From NCBI GenBank assembly GCA_902582405.1, contig CACHSA010000005.1:1-64000 (forward strand): DNA of 64,000 nt, given 5' to 3'. The notes below the pieces were generated by a model. That model made no database searches and was not told where the DNA came from. It worked only from the letters and a program-made list of their open reading frames with translations. Source of the DNA: an uncultured Bacteroidota bacterium. Lineage in GTDB: Bacteria; Bacteroidota; Bacteroidia; Flavobacteriales; Flavobacteriaceae. A program made the translations under genes and the position numbers. Below, one piece after another: positions 26,362-34,914 of the stretch. The first letter of the stretch is position 1. Each line of letters starts with the position of its first letter.

Positions 26362-27693
26362 TTGAATCCTCTCAAAACCTTTCCTTTAACTAAAGTTGCT
26401 TTCAAAACCCATGGATGTAAATTGAACTTTACAGAAACGGAACAAATTGCAAAGAAGTTTGATCCCGACACTTATGTAAGAGTTGATCCAAATGATGTGG
26501 CTGATATATACGTTTTTAATACCTGTTCAGTAACCGAAAATGCAGACAAAAAGTTTAAAGATTCAGTTAGAAAGGCAAATAAATTAAATAAAAATGCCTT
26601 TATAGCAGTTATAGGTTGTTACGCACAGCTAAAAACCCATGAAATATCTAAAATTAATGGAGTTAACTTGGTTTTAGGAGCTTCAGAAAAGTTCAATATA
26701 GACCTATTTATTAAAAAAAAAAATAAAGAAAAAATTTCCAAAACTTACTCATGTGAAATTGAATCTTTTAAAGATTTCAATTCTAGTTATTCTGACACCA
26801 ATTCATCAAGAACTCGTTCATTTTTAAAAATTCAAGATGGCTGTGATTACAAATGCTCTTATTGCACAATTCCACTCGCCAGGGGACAATCCAGAAGTGA
26901 TAGTATTGAAAACGTCGTTAAAAATGTAAAAAAAATAGTTTCAAAGGGATTCAAAGAAATTGTATTAACAGGAATTAACTTAGGGGATTATGGTAACGTG
27001 AACGGAAAGTTAAAAGAGAAAAATTCTGGGCTAATTAATCTGTTAAACGAATTGGAAAACATCTCAGGTGTAAGTAGATATCGAATTTCTTCAATTGAAC
27101 CTAATTTATTGACTGATGAAATAATAAAAATTGTTTCATGCAGCCAAAAATTTGTACCACATTTTCATATTCCATTGCAAAGTGGCAGTGATCAAGTGTT
27201 AAGAGATATGAAAAGACGTTATAATTCAAATTTTTATTCAAACCTTGTCTCCAAGATAAAAACAGCTATGCCTAACGCAAGTATAGGTGTAGATGTAATT
27301 GTTGGTTTTCCTACTGAAACACATGATATGTTTCTTGACACTTACAATTTTTTAAATAATTTAAACGTTTCCTATTTCCATGTATTCAAATACTCCGATA
27401 GAGAAAACACTCTTTCGTTTGATATTATTGACAAGGTGTCAGAGAAAAATAAAATTAAAAGAAGTAGAGTTCTAAGAGATTTATCACTAAAAAAGAAAAA
27501 CGAGTTTTATAAAAATAATCTCAACAAACTTCATAGTATTTTATGGGAATCTGAAAATAAGAAGGGTTATATTCATGGACTTTCTTCAAACTACATAAAG
27601 GTCAGACAATTCTGGAATCCTTCACTTATTAATACAATAGAAAAAAGGGAATTGACTAATATTGATGAAGAAGGTTTTGCAAGAATTAGTTAA
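26362..27693 (+). CDS. mtaB: tRNA threonylcarbamoyladenosine (37) methylthiotransferase (TTG start)
   Basis: This 443-residue radical-SAM enzyme adds a methylthio group to t6A37 of tRNA. The N-terminal UPF0004 domain has KTHGCKLNFTE, NTCSVTE and VIGCYAQ, whose three cysteines bind the auxiliary cluster. The radical-SAM motif is DGCDYKCSYCTIP (C-x3-C-x2-C). GCKLNFTE rather than GCSKN separates it from RimO, which is also in this window. The start is TTG: an in-frame stop lies at 26350-26352 and no ATG precedes the conserved N-terminus. The stop codon shares the tetranucleotide TTAA with the stop of the convergent GNAT gene. Confidence 0.93.
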   Translation: MNPLKTFPLTKVAFKTHGCKLNFTETEQIAKKFDPDTYVRVDPNDVADIYVFNTCSVTENADKKFKDSVRKANKLNKNAFIAVIGCYAQLKTHEISKINGVNLVLGASEKFNIDLFIKKKNKEKISKTYSCEIESFKDFNSSYSDTNSSRTRSFLKIQDGCDYKCSYCTIPLARGQSRSDSIENVVKNVKKIVSKGFKEIVLTGINLGDYGNVNGKLKEKNSGLINLLNELENISGVSRYRISSIEPNLLTDEIIKIVSCSQKFVPHFHIPLQSGSDQVLRDMKRRYNSNFYSNLVSKIKTAMPNASIGVDVIVGFPTETHDMFLDTYNFLNNLNVSYFHVFKYSDRENTLSFDIIDKVSEKNKIKRSRVLRDLSLKKKNEFYKNNLNKLHSILWESENKKGYIHGLSSNYIKVRQFWNPSLINTIEKRELTNIDEEGFARIS

Positions 27694-27983
27694 AGTTTAA
27701 TCCCTACTGGTAATAAATGTTTGTAAGATTTATTTTTTCTTAGAAAACTAGCAATATGTGGACTGGTAGGAACAACTTTCATATTTTTTTCAGAAACATA
27801 GTCAAGAACTAAAGAAATAAATTTATTTTTAAAATCTAACGAATCAATTTCTTTTGGAACAATTAGTTTTGTTAAGAAAATTTTTCTTTCTTGTTCCGCA
27901 TATTCTATTCTAGCCATTACATTTCCTTTGCTAAGCTCAAACTGTCTCAAAAATTTGTTGTTGTCAAGATCTTTAACTTCCAT
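27690..27983 (-). CDS. Small GNAT-family N-acetyltransferase (YidJ/COG2388-like)
   Basis: This 97-residue protein has the layout of the short GNAT group: a strand pair NKFLRQFELSKGNVMARIEYAEQERKI split by a turn, then LTKLIVP, a helix ending LVLDYVSEKNMKVVPTSPHI, and a C-terminal FLRKNKSYKHLLP. The V-P-x-x-P-x-I-A-x-F-L element is characteristic of this acyl-CoA-binding group. The substrate is unknown. Its stop overlaps that of mtaB by 4 bases, and its start is 100 bases from a divergent hydrolase gene. Confidence 0.75.
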   Translation of the reverse strand: MEVKDLDNNKFLRQFELSKGNVMARIEYAEQERKIFLTKLIVPKEIDSLDFKNKFISLVLDYVSEKNMKVVPTSPHIASFLRKNKSYKHLLPVGIKL

Positions 27984-28083
27984 GTATTGTTTTGGTCTAT
28001 GAATATATCTAATTAAAAATTATATTTGAATTTAAAAATTAGAACTTTAAATATACAAAATTTTAATATACGTTTTTAAAAAA

Positions 28084-28758
28084 ATGGACAATAAAATTCA
28101 AACTTCTATTTATTTGATGCCAGGTATGGCGGCCTCCCCTAAAATATTTGAATTAATTGAATTTCCTCCTCAGTATAAAATCGTTTATTTGAAATGGATA
28201 AAACCAAATCTTAATGAAACTATAAATTCTTACGCCAAAAGAATGTCAGCATTTATATGTGATGACAAGCCTGTTTTAATTGGAGTCTCATTTGGTGGAA
28301 TTTTAGTACAGGAAATGTCAAAGCACCTTAAAGTAAAAAAAATTATAATTATCTCAAGTGTGAAATCCAGAGTTGAATTGTCATTATCGATGAGATTTGC
28401 AAAAAAAACAGGGATACATCACTTACTGCCTTTAAATCTTATAAACGATTTAGAAAAAATTCTACTATTTGTTTTTGGTCCATCTATAAAGGCCAGGGTT
28501 AATGCTTACAAAAAGTATCTTTCTGAGAGGGATCCTGATTATTTAAAATGGTCAATTAACCAAATAGTAAATTGGAAACAAATTAAATATGATGAAAATA
28601 TCGTCCACATACATGGTGAAAAAGATAAAGTATTCCCATTGAAATATTTGGATCGAAATAAAAACTTCATTATAGTTAAAAACGGCACACATGCAACCAT
28701 ATTAAGAGATAACAAATGGTTTTCAAAGAACTTACCTCAAATTATTAATAAAAATTAA
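28084..28758 (+). CDS. Alpha/beta hydrolase
   Basis: This 224-residue soluble protein carries a GxSxG nucleophile elbow in IGVSFGGIL (about residues 61-69), an acid in HGEKDKVFP (about 180) and a C-terminal His in NGTHATIL. These give a plausible Ser-Asp-His triad. The opening LMPGMAASPKIFE resembles the oxyanion-hole region. It has no signal peptide. A TATATTTG box at 28021-28028 lies 55 bases upstream. The stop codon overlaps that of alkB in the tetranucleotide TTAA. The substrate cannot be inferred. Confidence 0.82.
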   Translation: MDNKIQTSIYLMPGMAASPKIFELIEFPPQYKIVYLKWIKPNLNETINSYAKRMSAFICDDKPVLIGVSFGGILVQEMSKHLKVKKIIIISSVKSRVELSLSMRFAKKTGIHHLLPLNLINDLEKILLFVFGPSIKARVNAYKKYLSERDPDYLKWSINQIVNWKQIKYDENIVHIHGEKDKVFPLKYLDRNKNFIIVKNGTHATILRDNKWFSKNLPQIINKN

Positions 28759-29375
28759 TATATATATCTGTAAGTCAAGTTGATTCGGGGATCAATTTTT
28801 TTCTTCGTTTTTGGTATTTGGTGAACCCATTCAGTTTGCGATTTTTCGCCCATTAATAGTAAACTACCGTGTTTTAAAAGTATTTTATATCGTAAGTGTT
28901 TTATCTTCTTATGCTTTATATGGAAAAACCTCTCTTGACCAAGTGTAATAGATGCTATTTTAGGATCCTCTCCCAACTCTGTTTCATTATCGCTGTGCCA
29001 TCCATTACTGTCCATACCATCTCTATATAGATTAAGTAAAACAGAATTAAACCTGTAATCAGTCTTATCATGAATTTTATTCAATAAACTGCTTAAATCT
29101 TTAGTCATTATATTGTTTTTTATACCTATTTGAGAATAATTATACTTTTTATTTCCTATTGAATGAAAAGAGGTAAGTCTTGGTTGGTCATATGTTTTAC
29201 CAAATATTTTGATTTTATAATTCTGCCATGGAATGTTATCAAGAAATTTCTTGTAAAGAAGATCAGATTTACCCTTACTTAGAAAATCAGGGAAGTAAGA
29301 AATGTTAAGGCCAGTCGTACCTTTTAAAGCTTCTAATTTATTTTTAAAAGGTAATTCAATCATAACTACTATCAT
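28755..29375 (-). CDS. alkB: AlkB-like 2-oxoglutarate/Fe(II) dioxygenase
   Basis: This protein of about 206 residues fits oxidative demethylation of alkylated DNA or RNA bases. It shows NGWHSDNE (iron-binding H-x-D), KIASITLGQERFFHIKHK (core strand), GSLLLMG, the distal His in EWVHQIPK and the RINLTYR motif whose arginines bind 2-oxoglutarate. The two candidate starts are ATG 29375 and ATG 29363, four codons apart; the shorter form (MIELPFK) may be real. It is the last gene before htpG on the same strand, 34 bases from it. The family is firm but the substrate class is inferred. Confidence 0.88.
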   Translation of the reverse strand: MIVVMIELPFKNKLEALKGTTGLNISYFPDFLSKGKSDLLYKKFLDNIPWQNYKIKIFGKTYDQPRLTSFHSIGNKKYNYSQIGIKNNIMTKDLSSLLNKIHDKTDYRFNSVLLNLYRDGMDSNGWHSDNETELGEDPKIASITLGQERFFHIKHKKIKHLRYKILLKHGSLLLMGEKSQTEWVHQIPKTKKKIDPRINLTYRYIY

Positions 29376-29409
29376 TAATTTTAAACAAATTCGAAGACCC
29401 AGTCAAACC

Positions 29410-31290
29410 TTATTTAATCATATTTAAACTTCTATTTATAAACTTATTGAGATCTGCTCCCTTTAGCAGATTTTGAGACAATTTAGCTAAATCAAGAGTT
29501 TGATTAATTAAATTTTCTTGTTTTTTGGAAGTCTTAGTTTTAAGTATTAGTGTAATTAGAGGATGATTTACATTAACAATCAAATTGAACATTTCAGGCA
29601 TACTGCCAAACATAGAATTACCTCCAGTATTTTGCATCTCTTTCATTCTTCTCATAAATTCTGGTTGAGTAAGAACAAATGGAAACTGGGAACTATCAAG
29701 GGCTTCAAGTTTAATAGTATATTTTTCTTTTGGGATAATTTTTGTAATTATATCTTCAAGAGACTTTTTTTCTTTATCTGATATCTTCGAAGTATTTTCA
29801 TCTTCTTTTTTGATTAAATTTTCAATTGCATCACTGTCGACTCTTGTAAAAGTGATTTTATCATTTGATGTTTCTATTTTTTGGATAAGATGAGAAACTA
29901 TTGGAGAGTCTAAAATTATAACTTTATAACCTTTTTCTTTAGCGGCTTGAATGTATGAAAATTGTTCTTCTGTATTAGATGAGTAAAGTACAACCATTTT
30001 TCCATCCTTGTCGGTTTGTATCTCTTGGATTTCTTTTTTAAGCTCTTCCATCGTTAAATAAGTTCCCTCATCTGTCGGATATAGAAAATAGTCTTGATAT
30101 TTCTCAAAAAACTTCTCCTCTGATAACATTCCGTATTCTATAATTACTTTTATATCGTTCCATTTCGACTCAAAAGCTTTTCTGTCTTTTTTGTGCAGAC
30201 TTATTAACTTATCTGCCACTTTCCTGGTAATATAATTACTAATTTTCTTAACTGAACTGTCAGCTTGCAAATAACTCCTTGACACGTTTAGTGGAATATC
30301 AGGAGAATCTATCACACCTCTTAATAAGGTTAAAAATTCAGGAACTATTCCTTCGACGTTGTCAGTTACAAAAACCTGATTCTGGTAAAGTTGTATTTTA
30401 TCTTTTTGAATATTTAAATCGTTGTTAACCTTTGGGAAATATAATATACCTGTAAGGTTAAATGGATAATCTACGTTTAAATGAATATTGAAAAGAGGTT
30501 CTTCAAACTGCATGGGATAAAGCTCCCTGTAGAATTCACTATAATCTTTGTCCTTTAAGTCTTTAGGCTTTTTAGTCCATGCTGGGTTGGGATTATTAAC
30601 AATATTGTCTACTTGTATTGTTTTTGGTTTAGCATCCTTTTTTGCATTTTTTGGTAAGGGCAGAGTTTCATCTTTCATTCCAAACTTAATTGGAATTGGC
30701 ATAAATTTATTATACTTTTCTAAAAGTGTTTTAATTCTACTTTCCTCAAGAAATTCACTAGAATCTTTGTCTATATGCAATATTATTTCTGTACCCCTAT
30801 CTTTCTTGTCAGATTTTGCTAAACTGTATTCGGGAGAGCCGTCACAAGACCACTTAGCAGCTGGATCTTTTTTGTACGACTTAGTTATGATTTCAACTTT
30901 TTTAGCAACCATAAAAGAAGAATAAAATCCAAGGCCAAAATGCCCAATTATATTTGACTGGTTGTCTTTATCTTTATATTTTTCTAGGAATTCCTCAGCT
31001 CCTGAAAATGCAACTTCATTAATATATTTTTTAACCTCTTCTTGTGTCATTCCAATTCCTTGGTCCATGACAGATAATGTTTTTTTAGATTTATCAACTT
31101 TAATTTCAATTTTAGGATCGCCAATACTTCCTTTTACTTCACCTATACTACTTAAATGTTTTAACTTTAAAGTAGCATCTGTTGCGTTTGATATTAATTC
31201 TCTTAAAAAGATTTCATGATCACTATATAAGAATTTTTTAATTAGAGGGAATATATTTTCTACAGATACATTAATTTTTCCTTTAGACAT
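29410..31290 (-). CDS. htpG: Chaperone HtpG (Hsp90)
   Basis: This 626-residue ATP-dependent chaperone has the GHKL ATPase N-domain with LRELISNATDA, VMDQGIGMTQEE and IGHFGLGFYSSFMVA, then GTEIILHI. The middle domain has the segment starting LYFPKVNND and SRSYLQADSSVKKI, and a dimerisation domain follows. The length is normal for bacterial Hsp90. It is divergent from fabH across 108 bases that hold a 13-base palindrome. No CIRCE-type heat-shock operator was seen. Confidence 0.97.
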   Translation of the reverse strand: MSKGKINVSVENIFPLIKKFLYSDHEIFLRELISNATDATLKLKHLSSIGEVKGSIGDPKIEIKVDKSKKTLSVMDQGIGMTQEEVKKYINEVAFSGAEEFLEKYKDKDNQSNIIGHFGLGFYSSFMVAKKVEIITKSYKKDPAAKWSCDGSPEYSLAKSDKKDRGTEIILHIDKDSSEFLEESRIKTLLEKYNKFMPIPIKFGMKDETLPLPKNAKKDAKPKTIQVDNIVNNPNPAWTKKPKDLKDKDYSEFYRELYPMQFEEPLFNIHLNVDYPFNLTGILYFPKVNNDLNIQKDKIQLYQNQVFVTDNVEGIVPEFLTLLRGVIDSPDIPLNVSRSYLQADSSVKKISNYITRKVADKLISLHKKDRKAFESKWNDIKVIIEYGMLSEEKFFEKYQDYFLYPTDEGTYLTMEELKKEIQEIQTDKDGKMVVLYSSNTEEQFSYIQAAKEKGYKVIILDSPIVSHLIQKIETSNDKITFTRVDSDAIENLIKKEDENTSKISDKEKKSLEDIITKIIPKEKYTIKLEALDSSQFPFVLTQPEFMRRMKEMQNTGGNSMFGSMPEMFNLIVNVNHPLITLILKTKTSKKQENLINQTLDLAKLSQNLLKGADLNKFINRSLNMIK

Positions 31291-31339
31291 AATTTTTTTT
31301 TTTTATATAATTATCAAAAACCATCCCAAATATTTTTTC

Positions 31340-31352
31340 TGCCAAATTGGCA
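31340..31352. promoter_or_regulatory. 13-base palindrome between htpG and fabH
   Basis: TGCCAA-A-TTGGCA is a perfect inverted repeat with one central base, about 50 bases from each divergent start codon. It is conspicuously GC-containing in an otherwise AT-rich gap. It may be an operator; the binding protein is unknown. Confidence 0.4.
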
Positions 31353-31398
31353 TTTTATAAAAATTTTATATTTAGATTTAGATAATTTTACTTTATAA

Positions 31399-32406
31399 GT
31401 GTTCAATTCAAGAATAATAGGTTTAGGAAAATATTTGCCTGACAATGTTGTAACAAATGATGATCTTGCAAAGATCATGGATACATCCAACGAATGGATA
31501 GTAGAAAGAACAGGAATAAATGAAAGAAGACATATTGTTAAAGGGAGTGATGACTCTCCATCTACTATGGCTTTCAAGGCCTCAAAAATAGCATTAAATA
31601 GGGCTGGTATAAAAGCAAGTGAATTGGATATGATTTTATTCGCAACTCTTAGCCCTGATCTTTATTTTCCTGGCTCAGGAGTTTTACTTCAAGAACTGCT
31701 TGGAATTTCAACTTGTCCATCAATGGATATTAGAATGCAATGCTCTGGATTCATCTATTCTATTGCAACTGCAGATCAATTCATTAAATCAGGTATGTAT
31801 AAAAAAATATTGGTAGTTGGTGCGGAAAATCATTCTGGAGGTTTAGATATGTCTTCAAGAGGAAGGGCCGTTTCTGTTATATTCGGTGATGGTGCAGGTG
31901 CTGCAGTTTTAACTCGAGAGAATGATAAAAATTTTGGTATTAAATCCTCTCATCTTCATTCTCAAGGAAAATATGCAAAAGAATTGTCCTTGATAGGACC
32001 AAGTACACAAAGATGGGTCCCTGAAATTATGGATGCAAATGACCCAAGTGATGAAAGTTATTTTCCATTTATGAATGGTCAAATGGTTTTTAAACATGCA
32101 ATAACTAGGTTTACAGAAGTTATAAATGAGGGACTCAAATTTAATAACTGGGAAAGCAAAGACATTGATCTTTTAATACCACATCAGGCAAATCTTAGAA
32201 TTTCTCAATTTGTTCAAAAAAAATTTGGCTTGTCAGACAGCCAAGTTTATAATAATATTATGAATTATGGGAATACAACTGCTGCTTCCATTCCGATCGC
32301 GCTTACTGAAGCTTGGGAGAAAGATAGGGTAAAACCTGGAGACAAAATTATATTGGCAGCTTTCGGGAGTGGTTTTACTTGGGGAAGCACTATGATTGTT
32401 TGGTAA
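31399..32406 (+). CDS. fabH: 3-oxoacyl-ACP synthase III (FabH; GTG start)
   Basis: This 335-residue ketoacyl-ACP synthase III would start fatty-acid synthesis by condensing an acyl-CoA with malonyl-ACP. The catalytic triad is visible: Cys in MQCSGFIYS (about 112-116), His in LIPHQANLRI and Asn in NYGNTTAAS. SNEWIVERTGINERR is the family N-terminal signature. The start is GTG at 31399, immediately after an in-frame stop at 31396-31398, and the next ATG would delete the N-terminal core. The product's stop overlaps the ATG of the next gene by one base (TAATG). Bacteroidota may carry several KAS III paralogues, so a specialised role remains possible. Confidence 0.93.
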   Translation: MFNSRIIGLGKYLPDNVVTNDDLAKIMDTSNEWIVERTGINERRHIVKGSDDSPSTMAFKASKIALNRAGIKASELDMILFATLSPDLYFPGSGVLLQELLGISTCPSMDIRMQCSGFIYSIATADQFIKSGMYKKILVVGAENHSGGLDMSSRGRAVSVIFGDGAGAAVLTRENDKNFGIKSSHLHSQGKYAKELSLIGPSTQRWVPEIMDANDPSDESYFPFMNGQMVFKHAITRFTEVINEGLKFNNWESKDIDLLIPHQANLRISQFVQKKFGLSDSQVYNNIMNYGNTTAASIPIALTEAWEKDRVKPGDKIILAAFGSGFTWGSTMIVW

Positions 32407-32762
32407 TGAGAACTCTTGTTATTGGCGCTTCAACAAATAAGGATAGATACTCATACAAAGCGATTCAAGAATTAAGAAAATTAAACTTTGATGTTTGTGC
32501 TTTAGGCTTATATAAGGGCGAAATAATGGATGTAAAAATTGAAACGAAACCAACAAACTGTAAAAAAATTCATACTGTCTCGATATATTTAAAACCCCAA
32601 AACCAATTTCAATATTTGAATTATCTCACAAAACTAACCCCTAAAAGAGTTATTTTTAATCCTGGAAGCGAGAATGAATTTTTAATGAATAAGCTCAAAG
32701 AAAAGAAAATAAGCTGTGAAAACAGCTGCACTTTAGTTTTGCTTTCTACTAATCAATATTAA
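32406..32762 (+). CDS. CoA-binding (YccU-like) protein
   Basis: This 118-residue Rossmann-type protein starts MRTLVIGASTNKDRYSYKA and contains VSIYLKPQNQ and RVIFNPGSEN, matching the small CoA-binding domain family related to the succinyl-CoA ligase alpha N-domain. I start it at ATG 32406, coupled to the fabH stop, rather than at an upstream TTG inside fabH. Its last 30 bases overlap the convergent symporter gene. Biological role is unknown. Confidence 0.85.
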   Translation: MRTLVIGASTNKDRYSYKAIQELRKLNFDVCALGLYKGEIMDVKIETKPTNCKKIHTVSIYLKPQNQFQYLNYLTKLTPKRVIFNPGSENEFLMNKLKEKKISCENSCTLVLLSTNQY

Positions 32763-34199
32763 GCCTGTAAAAGTAATCATACCATTAATTGGGAGAAGTT
32801 CATATCCAACTTTATATCCACCCAAATAATCCGAATTTAAATTTCCAATTATTAACGTAAGTATAACTGAGATTAAAACAATTAACCAAACCCATTTATC
32901 CAAAATTCTTTTTTTTGTGAAAATACCGAATGCAAATAAACCTAATAATGGTCCATAAGTATATCCAGCAACTGTTAAAAGACCATCAATTACATTTTTG
33001 CTTAAGAAATACTTAAATGATACAACAATTAATACAATCAAGAGACCCATTAAAAAATGAACTTTTTTTCTAATATTTTTCTGCATTTTAGCTTCTAGTT
33101 TCTGAGTATTTAAAAAATCAATACAGAAAGATGTCGTTAAAGAAGCAAGTGCACTATCTGCACTGCTATATGCAGCTGCAATTAGTCCTAAGATAAAGGT
33201 TACTGCAACTCCGCTTCCAAGTCCTCCATCGAGGGCTATTCTGGGAAACAAAAGGTCTGTATTTGTACTTCCATCCATTATGGGGACACTAATATTTTCC
33301 TTTTCGGCGTATGCATATAAAAGAGCTCCTAAAAACATAAAAAGAAACGTTACTATAAAAAGGATAAAACTAAAAACAATCATATTTTTTTTTGCATCTT
33401 TTTCATTTTTGCATGTTAAGTTTTTTTGCATCATATCTTGGTCCATCCCTGTCATACATATTGTAATAAAAAACCCTCCTATGATGGACTTTAAAAAATA
33501 ATTTCTTTCTAAAGGAGAATCAAAAACAAAAACTTTTGTGTATTTATTTATTTCATTAAATTCTGTAAATCTGAAGACATCTATTTCTAGATTTCTAGCT
33601 ATTGCGGATATAGTTAAAAAAACTGCTCCAATCATAAGAGCAGTTTGAAGGGTGTCAGTCCAAATAATGGTTTTTATTCCCCCTCTTTTTGTATAAATCC
33701 AAATTAAAAAAACTGAAAAAACAACCGTTAATTCAAAAGGAACAGCCCATTTTTTAAAAATAAATTCTTGTAAAACAATTGCAACTAAATAAAGTCTAAA
33801 TGATGCGCCTAAAACCCTAGAAATGAAGAAAAAAAGCGCTCCTACCTTATGACTGTTTTGACCAAATCTTTTTCCTAAGTATTCATAGATGGAGGTTACA
33901 TTATTCTTATAGTAAATCGGTAAGAGGACTAAAGCCACAACAAAATATCCAAATAAATATCCAATCACAACTTGTAAGTATGTAAAGTTAGATTCTTGGA
34001 TCCACCCAGGTACAGATATAAATGTTACTCCCGATAATGAAGTTCCAACCATTCCAAATGCAACAATATACCATTTGGAATTTCTATTACCAGTAAAAAA
34101 GTTTTTATCACTATCGTCCTTTCCTGTTATATATGAAACGATTAATAAAATTATGAAGTAAGAAATTACAAGTAAGAAAATATTTATTGGATCATTCAC
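32733..34199 (-). CDS. Sodium:solute symporter (SSS family)
   Basis: This 488-residue inner-membrane protein has about 13 hydrophobic segments. Family motifs include the opening DDSDKNFFTGNRNSKWY after helix 1, GVTFISVPGW, KRGGIKTIIWTDTLQT, and AAYSSADSALASLTTSF in the region that forms the sodium site in characterised members. It would couple sodium entry to uptake of a sugar, amino acid or related solute, suiting a marine organism; the solute is not identifiable. The 3' end overlaps the CoA-binding protein gene by 30 bases in the convergent direction. Confidence 0.9.
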   Translation of the reverse strand: MNDPINIFLLVISYFIILLIVSYITGKDDSDKNFFTGNRNSKWYIVAFGMVGTSLSGVTFISVPGWIQESNFTYLQVVIGYLFGYFVVALVLLPIYYKNNVTSIYEYLGKRFGQNSHKVGALFFFISRVLGASFRLYLVAIVLQEFIFKKWAVPFELTVVFSVFLIWIYTKRGGIKTIIWTDTLQTALMIGAVFLTISAIARNLEIDVFRFTEFNEINKYTKVFVFDSPLERNYFLKSIIGGFFITICMTGMDQDMMQKNLTCKNEKDAKKNMIVFSFILFIVTFLFMFLGALLYAYAEKENISVPIMDGSTNTDLLFPRIALDGGLGSGVAVTFILGLIAAAYSSADSALASLTTSFCIDFLNTQKLEAKMQKNIRKKVHFLMGLLIVLIVVSFKYFLSKNVIDGLLTVAGYTYGPLLGLFAFGIFTKKRILDKWVWLIVLISVILTLIIGNLNSDYLGGYKVGYELLPINGMITFTGLILISRKQN

Positions 34200-34250
34200 T
34201 TAATCAAAATTAAAATATTTATATAAATTGTTCTTGTAAAAATTTTATAT

Positions 34251-34862
34251 ATGGATTTTCCATCGAAAATTTTAGAAAATACAGTAAATGAGATTTCTAA
34301 ACTTCCTGGCATTGGAAAAAGAACTGCACTAAGATTGGCTTTGCATATTTTAAAACAACCTGAAAATCATATAGATGCACTTGCTGACTCTATCAAAACT
34401 CTCAGAAAAAAAATCAATTTTTGCAGTGAATGTTATAATTTATCAGATAATGAAATTTGTGAGATATGTTCAAATCCCAATAGGCAAAACGGAGAATTAT
34501 GCGTGGTGGAAGATATAAGAGATGTAATGGCCATTGAAAATACCTCTCAATTCAAAGGTAGATATCATGTTCTTAATGGTTTAATTTCACCAATCGATGG
34601 TGTTGGTCCTGCAGATCTAAAAATTGATTCATTAATAGAAAAGATAAGAGGGGGTAAAATCAAAGAGGTTATTTTTGCACTTAGCACGACTATGGAAGGT
34701 GATACTACAATTTTTTATATTAATAAAAATTTATCAAGCTTCAAGATAAAAATTTCAACTATAGCCAGGGGTATTCCCGTAGGTGACGAGCTTGAGTATA
34801 CTGACGAGATAACTCTGGGAAGAAGTATTTTGAAAAGAATACCATATACTGGTTCAGCATAG
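34251..34862 (+). CDS. recR: Recombination protein RecR
   Basis: This 203-residue protein of the RecFOR gap-repair pathway contains the helix-hairpin-helix [13 protein letters not shown], a four-cysteine zinc finger ([16 protein letters not shown]), and a Toprim domain with [16 protein letters not shown]-terminal [18 protein letters not shown] follows. Length is normal. It is divergent from the symporter and 52 bases upstream of the E2 gene. Confidence 0.96.
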   Translation: MDFPSKILENTVNEISKLPGIGKRTALRLALHILKQPENHIDALADSIKTLRKKINFCSECYNLSDNEICEICSNPNRQNGELCVVEDIRDVMAIENTSQFKGRYHVLNGLISPIDGVGPADLKIDSLIEKIRGGKIKEVIFALSTTMEGDTTIFYINKNLSSFKIKISTIARGIPVGDELEYTDEITLGRSILKRIPYTGSA

Positions 34863-34879
34863 AACTTATCAATATTTTG

Positions 34880-34887
34880 TAAATTTG
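34880..34887 (+). promoter_or_regulatory. Candidate -7 promoter box of the E2 gene
   Basis: TAAATTTG matches the Bacteroidota -7 box and lies 27 bases before the ATG of the E2 acyltransferase gene. No convincing -33 TTG was seen, since that region falls in the end of recR. Confidence 0.35.
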
Positions 34888-34914
34888 CCGTAAATATAAT
34901 TCTTCACAAAAATA

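Noticed and set aside
31314-31577. Minus-strand frame of 87 codons across the htpG-fabH gap and start of fabH
   Set aside because: It is antisense to conserved fabH sequence, has no recognisable family and would cover the divergent regulatory region.
32379-32405. TTG start for the CoA-binding protein inside fabH
   Set aside because: ATG 32406 gives the exact family N-terminus and overlaps the fabH stop in the usual coupled manner.
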